From: Kalaharituber pfeilii
Lineage: Eukaryota; Ascomycota; Pezizomycetes; Pezizales; Pezizaceae
Assembly (NCBI GenBank): GCA_015179045.1
Contig: WHUZ01000118.1
Coordinates: 80,792-144,791 of the forward strand
Reading direction: 5' to 3'
DNA: 64,000 nucleotides
How positions within the stretch are numbered: position 1 is the stretch's first letter; every line of letters begins with the position of its first letter. This document shows, piece by piece, positions 53,201 to 63,069 of the stretch. The position numbers and the translations under genes are program-made. The notes beneath the pieces were generated by a model. It saw only the letters and a list, made by a program, of their open reading frames with translations, had not been told where the DNA came from and did no database searches.

Positions 53201-54494
53201 AGGTGCCTGACTTGAATAATGTGCTGTAACCTGCATCCTCTGCTTTTGCTACTGAGAAGAGGTTGCATTTGAGATCTGGAACATATAACACTGATTCAAG
53301 AGTCATGCACCGTTCATTACCCTGAATAGTCATGGTTCCTATTGCTGTAGCGAAAATTGTGTAGTTGTCTCCCAGTAGTACCTTACGTGGCTTTGCAAGT
53401 GTCTTGTGGCTTGTGAAGTCTGACAGAGTGGAGCACATGTGGTCACTGGCTCCAGAGTCAATGTACCAGGTTCTTCGTTGACAATTGGTGAGGGTAGCTC
53501 TAGTTGCAGAGGCTTTGGCAATATACATCCTTGTCAGGTTAGCACTCGATTTGTTGGAATCATCTGTATTGGATGCGGGGCTCAGTTTCTCTCTTTTGTT
53601 CTTGAGCTCAATTGCCTTCTTCTGTAATCTGCAATCCTCTGCTTTGTGTCCTTCTTTTGTGCAGTACCAACATACTCCTGCAATTCGCTTAGACTGGGTA
53701 TCTCTCTTGTTGACTCTATATCCGCCACGGCCGCCACGTCCTGATCTGTAGCCACGGCCACGGCCACGGCCTCCTCCACGGCTATTCGTTGCCAGTGCTC
53801 CGGCGGTAGTAGTGGTTATTGGTTCGAGCTGAGTTTCATAGTCAACAAGGGTACTGAGGACATAGTTGATAGTCTGTTCTGGAATTGGTTTCTCTGCTAT
53901 TACACGACGTATGCCTGAAAATTTGGGTGAGAGATGGCGGAGGATGTGATTGACCATTCCTCTGTCAGTAATAGGGTCATCAGTGTGGGTCAACGCATTT
54001 TGGTAACCTATGAGTCTGCTAATCCATGCAGATACTTTCTCATGTTCACCCATTTTATCGTTTCCAAAGGCCATCTGAATTGCGTTAATACCAGAGCGGT
54101 TTGCAACTGTGTCAAGTCTTTGCTTGAGGGCCTTCCACATCTCAGTAGGCTCATCTGCATTTCCAAGATAAGCTTGAGCAGATAGTGTCAGAGAGCCGAA
54201 AATAATGGAAGCAGCTTGATTAGAGCGTTTGGTAAACTTAGCTAGAGCTTCTGAGTTTGTATTGGGGCCTGAGGTGGATGGTCCGGCACTGCTTGATGCT
54301 CGTGATGCTCGGGAGGCTAAGGTAGTTTGTTCTGGGGCATGCTCAGTGCCATTGACGATTTCCCAGAGATTGCAGGCCTTGAGAATGAACTTCATGGCCA
54401 CGCTCCATTGTTGGTAGTTTGAGGTTGTAAGCATGGGAGCTTGTCCATGTTTATGGCGAAAGACATCAGCAGTGGTGGAGGTGGATCCAGACAT
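50202..54494 (-). CDS. Copia Gag-Pol polyprotein
   Basis: Open minus-strand frame to the stop at 50202. The frame extends upstream to 54611, but Met at 54494 (MSGSTSTTADVFRHKHG) starts the gag-like part and the preceding residues are low-complexity. In order: Gag domain, basic GRGRGRGYRSGRGGRGG, zinc knuckle CWYCTKEGHKAEDC, protease WYIDSGASDHMC, a VPATT repeat block (about 52935-53110), pre-integrase LWHYRLGHLN, integrase (HSDSAGPF, DDYSRMTWVY, NGVSERKIRTIKE), reverse transcriptase (DQMDVITAFLHPELDEEVYM, LLLWVDDILIF) and RNase H (GYSDSDWAGD, STTEAEYMAATEA). All catalytic blocks are present without stops, so the element may be active; it could also supply proteins to the TRIM. Confidence 0.92.
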   Translation of the reverse strand: MSGSTSTTADVFRHKHGQAPMLTTSNYQQWSVAMKFILKACNLWEIVNGTEHAPEQTTLASRASRASSSAGPSTSGPNTNSEALAKFTKRSNQAASIIFGSLTLSAQAYLGNADEPTEMWKALKQRLDTVANRSGINAIQMAFGNDKMGEHEKVSAWISRLIGYQNALTHTDDPITDRGMVNHILRHLSPKFSGIRRVIAEKPIPEQTINYVLSTLVDYETQLEPITTTTAGALATNSRGGGRGRGRGYRSGRGGRGGYRVNKRDTQSKRIAGVCWYCTKEGHKAEDCRLQKKAIELKNKREKLSPASNTDDSNKSSANLTRMYIAKASATRATLTNCQRRTWYIDSGASDHMCSTLSDFTSHKTLAKPRKVLLGDNYTIFATAIGTMTIQGNERCMTLESVLYVPDLKCNLFSVAKAEDAGYSTLFKSGTCRIADEQDRPVITVKRRDGMYVINLRKTHAVPATAVPATAVPATTVPAAAVPATTVPATTVPATTVPATTVPATTVPAAAATVPATTVLAKGTLELWHYRLGHLNTAAVKTLANGLATGIELRKAELSKDGSPCFPCLQGKQKVTINRTPSERATEPLQLIHSDSAGPFPVTPGNSRYFLLYIDDYSRMTWVYILESKTVEEVCSAFQDFKAHVEKESGRVIKRFRCDNGKGEYDNRRFRGILSSSGISYEPSAPYTQHQNGVSERKIRTIKEMAVSMRCAAKLDEEFWAEATATAVYILNRSPTRALENKTPYEAWYEDRITEIADEPTTPAMTPGATLPMTRIPATMPQRTEPDIPRLRLGEEIIEKRPRRSRAAATSSMTGKDPNADQMAKHHTIHVSTVHTDASEEISRCCHALESGTLQATPDEGRLEALNALADALWRSGHTMTKAFQAQGPVKEAIGEPTSYRQAMQSPDCVQWEQAMGEELNSLLENQTWELVDQAQVPESKSVIGCKWVYKVKQNADGSIRYKARLVIKGYEQRAGVDYEETFAPVAKFATVRMLMAIAAEHDLDIDQMDVITAFLHPELDEEVYMELPEGFSNSSNSNQVCKLRKALYGLKQAPRAWYADIDAYLISIGFQRSTEDSNLYIMSGILLLLWVDDILIFSFNPTLKDQIKKQLASKYNMKDLGAVKLFIGFEITRDRPNRIIWLHQTKYISSILVYFGMDRCKSLSTPLDSNVRLQTDSTATPTPAEIRQYQSLVGKLMYAMLGTRPDLAYTVSTLGQFSAAPSAQHLAAAKRVLRYLQHTRQHGLLFQGSRSSSSSATERIIGYHHPIGYSDSDWAGDIDTRKSTSGYVFTLAGAAISWKSRKQPTVALSTTEAEYMAATEACKEGISLRRLFDEIKSKWETGCNNQQHEGPLIRIDNNGAIDLAKDPKHHDRSKHIAIRHHFIREAIESGAISLKYVKTNENLADICTKALARTKHEYFMEGMGVKQFR
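52935..53112 (-). repeat. In-frame 15-bp minisatellite in the Copia polyprotein
   Basis: About eleven units of GGTGGCAGGCACGGT (plus strand), coding VPATT or VPATA/VPAAA on the minus strand, between protease and pre-integrase domains. Length is a multiple of three, so the frame is kept. Confidence 0.85.
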
Positions 54495-54684
54495 TGTAGG
54501 ATGATTTGATGTTTGCAGTAGTAGACGTGGAGAGCAGGTGAGCTCGAGGGATTCGAGAAGCGAGGAGCACGAGCGAGGAGTGCAAGCGAGGAATGTGAGC
54601 GAGGAGCACAAGTGAGGAGTGCGAGCAAGGAGTGCAAGTGTGTGAAAAAGTGCGACTTAAATGCGGTGGACTATATTGCACAGT

Positions 54685-54698
54685 CCGGGCTCATAACC
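54685..54698 (-). promoter_or_regulatory. Copia primer-binding site, half-tRNA type
   Basis: On the minus strand GGTTATGAGCCCGG follows the 5' LTR immediately. It is the same 14-mer as in the TRIM at 35249 and complementary to the anticodon arm of initiator tRNA-Met. Confidence 0.82.
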
Positions 54699-55069
54699 TG
54701 TGAAAAGGAGTACAGAGGAATAGGCTCAGAGATGTGTGTATTCAATTCTAATGATCAATCACGAACGGGGCTTCCAGAGCCCATATATATACAAAAACTC
54801 TATAACACGAAGTTGCATACAAAACCAGTGAACAGAACAGCTAAGTATTTGGACTGCCTAATATGGAATACTCAGTCCGGAGTGTTTGGGCCATCGCGGA
54901 TGTTCGGAGTGCTTAGGCCATCGCGGATGTTCGGAGTGCTTAGGCCATCGCGGATGTTCGGAGTGCTTAGGCCATCGCGGATGTTCGGATGTTTTACACA
55001 CTCGGACTGTTTCGCTCGGACTGTTTCGCTCGGACTGTTTCGCGTGTGTTCGGCTCATGGTTTCTAACA
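54699..55069 (-). repeat. Copia LTR (5' LTR on the minus strand)
   Basis: 371 bp; same as 49728-50071 apart from one extra 27-bp repeat unit. Confidence 0.92.
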
Positions 55070-55278
55070 AATCTGATGCTTCTCAAATTTACTTGCTGCT
55101 CACTGCTGTGTAGTAGTTGTTGACATCTTGACTGTTTCATTACTGAGTGCTTGTCGGGACTGAAGGCAGTCCGTTACAGATTTCTATTAGTTCAAGATTC
55201 ACTTATGCTTTATTTTATAGTCTCGAATATTTCTTGATTTGGTTATTTACTATGCTAGTAAGTCAATATGAAATGTGC

Positions 55279-55416
55279 TGCAATAGCTGTTGAGGAGTCT
55301 GAACTCAGCTGCCAAGGTTGCATGACTAATTTGTCACAATTTTCTGTAACGAAAACCTTGCTATAACGAAAAGAAAGGGCCAAATTTTACGTGTTCGTTA
55401 TAGCAAGGTCTGACTG
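55279..55416. mobile_element. Right-end fragment of a pogo-type MITE
   Basis: GCTGCCAAGGTTGCATGACT...CTTGCTATAACGAAAAG...CGTTATAGCAAGGTCTGACT G then TA; homologous to 56480-56602. No matching left end is visible. Confidence 0.6.
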
Positions 55417-55903
55417 TATAGCAACGTGCGTCATCTTACCGCATCATGTACATACAAGGGCTCTCCATAAGGCTCATGCAGACAAAGTGGAACCTTGTAC
55501 CGTAGAATGTGGTGTGAAATTTTTCCCTTCTGGGCAGCGTGGAGTGATAACAATTTATAACGAATGATTGTGCAACCACACTAGCGGGTATTACCTATGT
55601 ACTTGCTATGCCCAACTGGTATTGTGAGTTGGTTTTTCTATATTTTCCAAAAACTGCGATGCCAATAGTTGGTACCGAGCTCGTTATTTACCTTGCAGCC
55701 CTGTCGGAATTATCCCCGGTATGATAGTCCTTGTTGTATCGATCTAAACTGGGCTTGATAAGGTCGTCCACAACACGCTGTATGTGCAATCCTACTCAAG
55801 ATGTTCTGGGTGCTCCGCCGAGCGTTTCACTGTGTATTATTAATCAAGCTCCACGGCCTTGTGGCCCTCCCTTGCGGCTGGGCAATGGACGTCCAGTGTA
55901 CTA
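55417..55903. other. Intergenic between pogo-type elements
   Basis: Nothing recognised. Confidence 0.35.
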
Positions 55904-56602
55904 CAGTCTACCCTTGCTATAACGAAACTCGCTATAGCGAAAACCTTGCTATACCGAAAATTGAACGGAGCCATTATTCCGTTCACACTCAAATACCTCT
56001 TGCTATAACGAAAATCCACCAAATAACGAAACGAAAATTAGATTGAGTGAAAGTTATTTCTGTCTACATACAAATAATTCTTGCTATAACGAAAAATGGC
56101 TAGTGGAATGCATGACTAATCAAGAACCACCCAATTGCACAACTAGAAACTCTCTAGTTAGTTTTGGACCAATTCTACAAAAAAGGATGTGCTTGGATTG
56201 TACCGGATTCATTGTGAACTGCTTTCGAACTGCGTGTAGGGTTTCTTTTTGTTTTTGCAGCTCCAGTCTTCTTTGCATAGTTGCTGCTTTTCTAACCTGA
56301 GGTTCGGCTTTGTAGGTAATTTTGCTTCAACAACATGATTGATTTTTGTCATCTGCATAGTACCTGATCAATACTTCTGTACTCTCAATTCTGTACTCTC
56401 ATTTTTCCCTACTCCGGTTATTTCCATAAGGAGGAAAATCACAGAGTTAAAACCTGTTGCCATAAATTCCTTAGGTACTGGGGCTTCTAAATTCAGCTGC
56501 CAAGGACATGACTAATCTTGCCACAATATTCTATAACGAAACCTTGCTATAACGAAAAAAAAGTGCCAGATTTTTGGTTTTCGTTATAGCAAGGGTAGAC
56601 TG
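55904..56602. mobile_element. Pogo-type MITE with repeated subterminal motif
   Basis: 699 bp, perfect ~24-bp inverted ends CAGTCTACCCTTGCTATAAC (continuing GAAA), TA on both sides (55902-55903, 56603-56604). CTTGCTATAACGAAA or close variants recur at about 55912, 55926, 55942, 55999, 56082 and 56532, and inverted at the right end. No transposase inside. Confidence 0.85.
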
Positions 56603-56604
56603 TA

Positions 56605-57075
56605 CGTATACCCTCGGACGCGCTTGCTAAGTAGAGTAGCCTCGTCCCCAGCTTTCTGAACTATGCATAGTAACAGACCTTTCCGGACCTACCTACTGAA
56701 CAAGGTTAAAGAGTGGAGTTTCTTGGCACGTTACGCCATTTCCCCGCGAATTGTTCCGGCTGGGGGACGGGGCACCGGGAAGGGTTAAAGCTTATGTGTC
56801 TGAGGCGTATGCATAGTTGTAGGATACTAGGATACAGTAAGTCCTAAGTTTGGAATTGCGGTTGGAAGGCTGTTGCTGATTGGCCGCTTCTAACTTCAAC
56901 AACTTCGCTGAAGGAAAATGCTACGCTCCTTAGCCCCCTGCGGTTCCGGTACTTGTATGTAAGTGTATACGTAACTCTTGACAGAGCCAGCGCACTTTAT
57001 AATTCTCTATAATTCTTCATCGTGAACTCCCTTTCCTAACCTTGAATCCTCACATCTACGCCAGGGAAAGCGAAA
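56605..57075. other. Upstream region of the acetyltransferase gene
   Basis: No TE recognised. CACTTTATAATTCTC near 56992 may contain a TATA-like element about 80 bases before the start codon. Confidence 0.4.
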
Positions 57076-58016
57076 ATGTCGACACCCTTGCAAGCCACTT
57101 TCGACGCCGCCTCGGCAGGCAACGCAGCCCCGCTCACCGAGTTCCAGTACATGATGCGCGGGGACCTCTACTATGCCGCCGACCCGGCCTTATGCGCGGC
57201 CCGCGATCGCTCCGCTGCCGCCTGTGCCGAGTTCAATCGTGCCCCAGGCGACCTCCCGCGCCGGGAGCGGGTCGCTCTGCAGAACAAGTGAGTCTCCATT
57301 TTTTTGCCGGATCCCCCCCGCATTCTGACCCATGACCCCCGCGGCTTTTGCGATATAGGATTCTGGGCCTGCCGCCCCCGCCGGAGGATGCAAATCTGGA
57401 CCGCGACTACCCGGTTATTCTGGCGCCGTTCTGCGCCGACTACGGAACGAACTTGCGTGTTGCGCCGGGGTCGTTTATTAATTTCAACTGCACGTTCCTC
57501 GATACTTGCTTGATTACTATCGGGCCACGGGTGCTGGTAGGGCCAAATGTGAGCTTTTATGCGGCGACACACCCGTTGGATTATAGGATAAGGAAAGGGC
57601 TGGTGGGGCCGGAGATGGGAAAGGAGATCGTGGTGGAGGAGGATGTGTGGATAGGAGGGAGTGTCGTTATATGTCCAGGGGTGACGCTCGGTAAGGGCTG
57701 CGTGGTGGGCGCGGGGAGCGTGGTGACGAAGGTGAGTTCGATTTCCCTCTATGGGGGAGCATGAGCATTTAGGAAGCGAGATGCGTATATCGTTAATTCC
57801 CAATATTCTCCCCATCCATTTCCTCCCCATTCTCCCCATCGTACACCATATCGTATGTAATGGTATGAACCTCCTCCATGAACTGACTCTACCCAAATAT
57901 CATAGTCCGTCGAACCATACACTGTCGTTGCCGGAAACCCAGCCAAATTGATCAAACGCATTGACGTGTCCCAGCCTCCGCCGGAAGTGCGGCCGCCACC
58001 GCCTGGACTCTTTTAG
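57076..58016 (+). CDS. Maltose/galactoside O-acetyltransferase-like protein, three exons
   Basis: Exons 57076-57287, 57359-57731 and 57906-58016 (introns start GTGAGT, end TAG) give 231 residues. The N-terminus is a maltose-acetyltransferase domain (TEFQYMMRGDLYYAADPAL, RDRSAAACAEFNR), followed by a left-handed beta-helix of hexapeptide repeats (FINFNCTFLDTCLITIGPRV, VIVCPGVTLGKG-type turns) with the catalytic-type His in FYAATHPLD and the W in DVWIGGSV. The end SVEPYTVVAGNPAKLIKRID is typical of the family. It would transfer an acetyl group from acetyl-CoA to a sugar hydroxyl; the true substrate is unknown. The splice frame joins AAG across intron 1 and is phase 0 at intron 2. Confidence 0.88.
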
Positions 58017-58655
58017 ATTTAGATACCCGCACCCGTCGGTCTATACCCGCCCCCTTGCTTAGAAGGAAGGAGGGCAATTTGCAGTCAAAGGGTGGTCATG
58101 TGGACATACTAGAATCTCGGAATTTGATACTAGACATGAATACGATACCTGGATCAAATCAAGTTACATAGCCAGCATTAATAGTGGCTGCAGTTGGGGC
58201 GATGTGATAGTAGTCTGGCTGTGATATGCGGATAGCGATGCCGGATTGGGAGATGGGAGTTTTCATGTGTACGTCATGTGAATTAGATGGGGCAGGTGGG
58301 GTATGCTGAAGTACATAAAAGCTGTAGATATACCTACTGTATTTATATGTGCATCTATTTACACACCGACATATATATATTCTTCCAGGGGATATTGAGT
58401 GGTATTTGTATTGGTGTAGCCGTTGAATATGACGGGACGACTGTGCAACTGCTCCGGTATCCCGTCTCTGTCCCGTCCTATCACCGCTGCATCACCTCCA
58501 TTGATCCGTGGTCGGGATGCTGCCAAAGTATAATAGTACTTGTGTACGTAATACTCCCAGATGTCCACATCCCCTGACCATAGTAGTATTCTTCCTCCGC
58601 GCATCACAAACCTCCTCCAAAGTCTAATTAAGCAACACATCCTAAGCAACACATC
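58017..58655. other. Convergent intergenic region
   Basis: Lies between two genes whose 3' ends face each other. Holds both 3' untranslated regions; a short direct repeat CCTAAGCAACACA occurs twice just before 58656. Nothing else seen. Confidence 0.5.
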
Positions 58656-59705
58656 CTAAGCAACACACCCCGCCAACACCATCTGTCCTCCAAAATACAG
58701 TGTCCATCCACCAGCTCTCCACATCCACCCGGCAACCCCTCCGCCAAACACATCCCGCGCGACGAAAATGTCGCTGATGGCAAACATGACGGCCCCGAGC
58801 GTCCTCTGCTGTCCTGCGTCTGTCGCAGCGGCAGTAGCAACCATGGAGCAGATGACAATGGTATAGGCGATGACCATCCAGCGCATGGATGGGGGTATGT
58901 GGAGTGTGAAAGTAGATCTATGGGCTGGTGCATGGGGTCGTGGTTCGGTCGAGGAGGGCGTGACAGGGGATGATGTGGAGGAGAAGAGGCCGAGGAGGGA
59001 GGCAATGTACATGAGGGAGCCGAAAGTCGTGAGGAAGGGACCCCATTGCAATGGAGTGGCAGATGTTGAGTCCGGAGAAAAGGGTCTCGACAAGAAGGAG
59101 AAGATGTAAGCTGAGTGCGCAAGGGCGAAGAAGAGCATGCCGAGACGGAATCGATTGCCGAGATTGGAGGTGTCGGAGCTCGCTATGCGTGGGGATGTGG
59201 GTTTGGGTCTGGTGGTTTTGCGGGGATGGTACGCGAGATATGAGGAGCGCGGTGGGATCAGGAGGATGTCGCCAATGAGAGAGAAGAGAAGGCCAACGAG
59301 GAGAAAGTGGGCAGCTCCGAATTGGGAGGCATGGTAGGAGGGTGGGGAGGTTAGTAAGGTGTAGATGTGCTTTGAGACGCTGATGAGGTGGTAGGTGAGC
59401 GAGGATGGAGAGTTAGGACTAGAAGTGGAAGTAGTTTGTGATAAAGACTGCAGTTGCGCGAACCCGCCGAGGAGGAAAGAGAGTGATGTGAGGATTTTGA
59501 AAAGAGCGGAGCCAGGGTACCACGAATTGGCTTCGGAGATGACCAGGGCCGAGAGCGAAGCGGTGAGGACTTGGGGAAAGGGGGCAGGAGGGAGAATGAG
59601 GGGTTGCCAGTGTTCGAGGATGTATTGCGGAAGGGATACAAAGCTCCCTGCAGCAGCGCTAAATGATTGCGACATATTCAACAAGGCACGGGAGTTAATT
59701 GGCAA
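58656..59705 (-). CDS. YhhN/TMEM86-family membrane protein (lysoplasmalogenase-like)
   Basis: A single minus-strand exon of up to 349 residues; Met at 59675 (MSQSFS) is an equally good start. Several hydrophobic segments and the family's conserved points are visible: LLFSLIGDILLI, GMLFFALAHSAYIFSF, RTLGAVMFAISDIFVARDVF and LYFGGQMVLAGCVA near the end. Bacterial and animal members hydrolyse the vinyl-ether bond of lysoplasmalogens; in fungi the substrate is not established. Length is greater than the ~220 residues of bacterial YhhN because of Ser/Pro-rich loops (after SQTTSTSSPNSPSS and around RKTTRPKPTSP). The stop TAG is at 58656-58658. Confidence 0.85.
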   Translation of the reverse strand: MPINSRALLNMSQSFSAAAGSFVSLPQYILEHWQPLILPPAPFPQVLTASLSALVISEANSWYPGSALFKILTSLSFLLGGFAQLQSLSQTTSTSSPNSPSSLTYHLISVSKHIYTLLTSPPSYHASQFGAAHFLLVGLLFSLIGDILLIPPRSSYLAYHPRKTTRPKPTSPRIASSDTSNLGNRFRLGMLFFALAHSAYIFSFLSRPFSPDSTSATPLQWGPFLTTFGSLMYIASLLGLFSSTSSPVTPSSTEPRPHAPAHRSTFTLHIPPSMRWMVIAYTIVICSMVATAAATDAGQQRTLGAVMFAISDIFVARDVFGGGVAGWMWRAGGWTLYFGGQMVLAGCVA

Positions 59706-60109
59706 TATGTCACTCCCCTATAAAGCTATGTGGTTATGAAATGTGGGGGGATGGAGCGACAGAAAGTATTCCGACTGGCTACCGCTAATACAAAGATGGG
59801 GTTGCATGCGATATTCGATATTAGGATTAAGGGTGATATTGTATTCCTGGGTTTGCGGTTCTCGGTGTTGTACTTTTGTGGAGGGATGGATGGCAATTGG
59901 CGGCGGGATTCCCGCATCTGCGGTGGGGATTTATACTTGATGTTATGTTGCGGGTTTTGGAGACGCATTCTGAATGGGGAAAACATTGCGGGGGAGGTGT
60001 ACCGAGGGTCCCGGATGTTTCTTCAGGAAGCGATCCTGCTCGGCACCATTCTTTGCCTCAGCAGGTACAAACAGTACCGTGTACCGTGGACACTGGGACA
60101 AATAATGCT

Positions 60110-60180
60110 CTCGCCATAGCACATGGGACGGCATGGGAGTAATGATATTAAAAATAATAATAATAATAATAATAATAATC
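60110..60180 (+). mobile_element. Tail-A retroelement end with (AAT)n tail
   Basis: CTCGCCATAGCACATGGGAC, GGCATGGGAGTAATGATATT, then an (AAT) repeat in place of pure poly(A). Confidence 0.65.
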
Positions 60181-60977
60181 CACACTGAAGGAAAGGTGCA
60201 GACTAATCTGATTGGTGCGGATCGCTTCGTGGAGGAGAAGCAGGAAAGCGCCAAGCCCGAGGACTTGCAAGAGATGTTGGCAACGGTACGCAGTTTTGAG
60301 CACGTGAGAATACATGTGAGAATATGTCTGCTTTGGATTATTTTCAGCTGCGATGTTTTAAAAGCGCGAGTTGGAGGTGGTTTTTTCCGGGTGAAGGTCA
60401 GTGGATCGGTTGCCCAATTGTCAATTGCAGCAGTCGATGTCGCTGTTGCGAAAGTGAACGTGTGGAGACCACCACGAGCACGTGAGTACACGTGATCACC
60501 AGAGAATGTCTGTCGCCGAAATTGTTTCGTTTTCTTGGCGACTTGATATGCATGGGCTCTTTTAGTTACATCGATCAAGCTCTGCACATATATCCAATAA
60601 CCACACCTCCTTCAACTCCTTCCCCAGTGATGGCTAGATATCAAGTATCGGTCAACGTTGAGAGAGCATAAGTTAGTATTTACTAGCAAGACATATCGAC
60701 GAGCTTGGAAAGGTGTATGCATAAACGGGGATCCCAAAGCCCGATTAGGAAAATTAAATGGAAAGAGAATACTGGGTCAAATTAAGTGATTTATTCTAAA
60801 ACCCACAGGCGGTACGGACGTGCTATTTACTACGCGCAATGCCAGTTACCACCGCATGTTCTTGCAATTGTAGCTGGCGCTCACGCGTCTTATCTATCGT
60901 CCCAGGCCTTGTTTCACGCTCTAATCTCCGATTGGATTGTATATAATAGGCCCTGAAACGAGAAATCCTTTTTTTTT
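60181..60977. other. Intergenic, nothing recognised
   Basis: No supported gene. Confidence 0.35.
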
Positions 60978-61137
60978 CCCCTGTTTTCATGACGCCACTG
61001 AGATTTTTCCACTGTTCAAGTTTCGGATGATCAACTAATACTATTTTATTACATATCATGACATTTCAATGCAATAAGGCATTGATTCTAGTGAAATATG
61101 CGACCTTTGAACTTTAATGTAGTTGCATATTGAAATA

Positions 61138-62159
61138 CAGTCACATGGCAAAAGAAAACGCCCACCTTTGCATAATCTCTGGGCCTGTGTGCATAATCTT
61201 TGCGCCCGGTGCTTAATTAAGACATACACGCGCGTGTCTTAGACATAAACGCGCGTAGGTCTCACAACATTGCGCTAAATTGGGGATTCTGAGATAGAAT
61301 AAAATAAAGTTGACTCCTAAAGGGGATCGGAAGTCAAGAAAAAAATCTACAGCCACTACAGGTAACTGACAGCCGAATTTACAAAATCCTGCAATAATGT
61401 CAACTCAAACTGCTGACTCCTCAGCCAATACTGCCAGCACTTCTGCCTCCAGTGCCGCCTCTTCTACCTCCAGTGCTGCCTCTTCTACCATCACTGCCGC
61501 TCCTAAGAAGCAGATGACCGACTTTGAAAAAGGTTAAATTGTCCTTCTGGACCAACAAGAGATGTCATTTCAACAGATTGTGAATCAAATAGGTCGGCCT
61601 AAGAGTACTATTCAAGATTTTCTTAAGTATTACAAGGAGTGAGGCACTGCTGAAAATGCGCCTAAGAGTGGAAGACCGAAAAAGCTAAATGAGAATGTTA
61701 TGGACTCTATCACTGCTTTACTTGATAGTGACCCATCTCTCTCAAAGCTCTCTGACCCATCTCTATCAAAGCTCTCTCTACAAGAACATTTAAAGGAAAA
61801 TCTAGACATCAAAATTGACTCGTAAACCCTCGATCGGAACCTCCAGCTTAAGGGCTGTCGGAAGTGGAGGGCTGGAAGAGACCTGAACTAACTCCCATCC
61901 ATGCTGCAGCAAGGTTAGCTTGGGCCTGGAGAGAAAGGATTGGACGGAGGAAACCTGGGCAAAGTATGTTTGGTCTGATGAATGCAATGTTGAGAGAAGT
62001 AATGGTGGTGGTGCGAAGTGGATATGGAGGAAGAATGGAGCGGAGCGATATGCAGTGGACCCTAGCCTTATTGGCGTTAGTGGCGGTAATAGCGCGTATG
62101 TAGGTCTAAGACATCAAATTATGCAAATTAGGTGGGCGTTTTCTTTTGCCATGTGACTG
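61138..62159 (+). mobile_element. Tc1/mariner-like element, deleted
   Basis: Inverted ends CAGTCACATGGCAAAAGAAA (similarity over ~40 bp) with TA on both sides (61136-61137, 62160-62161). 1.0 kb; holds a broken, internally shortened transposase gene. Confidence 0.88.
61397..62110 (+). pseudogene. Tc1-like transposase remnant with RIP-like stops
   Basis: Starts MSTQTADSSANTAS, a Ser/Ala-rich lead, then a helix-turn-helix part: MTDFEKG-stop-IVLLDQQEMSFQQIVNQIG, RPKSTIQDFLKYYKE-stop-GTAENAPKSGRPKKL. A third stop interrupts LKENLDIKIDS-stop-TLDRNLQLKG. The three stops are TAA, TGA and TAA at places where CAA/CGA would fit, so each is one C-to-T change. After another shift the second catalytic block DWTEETWAKYVWSDECN is seen; the last catalytic part is missing. 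A 24-bp in-frame duplication repeats DPSLSKLS near 61730-61776. Confidence 0.75.
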
Positions 62160-62230
62160 TATAATACAATATATCTTGTCGTATATATTATATATATCTA
62201 GTTGCATATTTTATATATATTCTGGTTGTA

Positions 62231-63069
62231 CAGTCACTGGTCAAAAGTCTTGGTGACGCCACTTTTCTTGGCACCTCAAAATGCTTGCTTGCGCAACTTC
62301 AAACGCTCATATCTCCATGATCCACAGCTCAATTACAGAAGTTGTACCTGCAATTGATAGCACCATGTCTATAGTCTTGCATATCACATGCAGCAATCAT
62401 GAGAATAGTAGTAGTCAATTATATGGACCAATAGTCAGGAGCAAATTCTAGCATTTTTTACCTAAATTCTCTCTGCATAATAGTGTAGTTCCATACAAGG
62501 AGAATTATTTTTGGGACTAGTAAATTTTGCTATGAAAATACATATTGAGTCCATCTTATTTCATATTTTTGGTATTTTTTATGTTGTGTTGCAGGTTCTG
62601 TATGGAGCTATTTGTTTCCAGACACCGATATTTGACCCTAAAATGACAATTTTGTATGGGAATTTGGTAATCTTGGCGTTCTTTGAGATTTGCGATTTTA
62701 TCTCGGCAGCACATGACCCCAACATCTGTTCTACAACCGGAACCATGAAGTTTCAGGAGTATCTATCAAAGAAAAAATCCTGTTTGTCTATCTAGTTGTG
62801 GTGCTAAAGATACATCACATTTCAAAAATTCAGAGTTTTTGTATGGAATACCTAGTATTCAATAACTTTTTATAGATATTACACTGCAATCAGTGTGCTA
62901 TAAGTATGTCCTGTGCTGTAGCATAAACCATACTGCTTACACTATCACCAGTTCAAGTTGTAGGTTAATTGGGTCACTTCTCGTGGAGATATCTCAATTT
63001 TTGTTCAAATGGACATTGTCGCCGCTTGGTGCTCAGATCCCTTTCACCAAGACTTTTGACCAGTGACTG
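62231..63069. mobile_element. Non-autonomous Tc1/mariner-like element
   Basis: Perfect inverted ends CAGTCACTGGTCAAAAGTCT (26 bp in all, ending GGTGA), TA at 62229-62230 and 63070-63071; 839 bp, no transposase motif in any frame. Its ends differ from the neighbour's after CAGTCAC, so it is a separate family. Confidence 0.85.

Larger units (their letters stand above)
49728..55069 (-). mobile_element. Full-length Copia LTR retrotransposon
   Basis: About 5.3 kb between near-identical LTRs with TG...CA ends, a primer site next to the right LTR (54685-54698) and a purine tract (GAGTGGGAG on the minus strand, 50072-50080) next to the left LTR. The polyprotein frame is open. I see no 5-bp target duplication (flanks CTACT and AATCT). 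Confidence 0.93.

Noticed and set aside
57171..57896. 241-codon minus-strand frame over the acetyltransferase gene
   Set aside because: Antisense of a clearly spliced gene with recognised motifs.
62511..62795. 94-codon frame within the 839-bp Tc1-like element
   Set aside because: No transposase motif; hydrophobic AT-rich translation.
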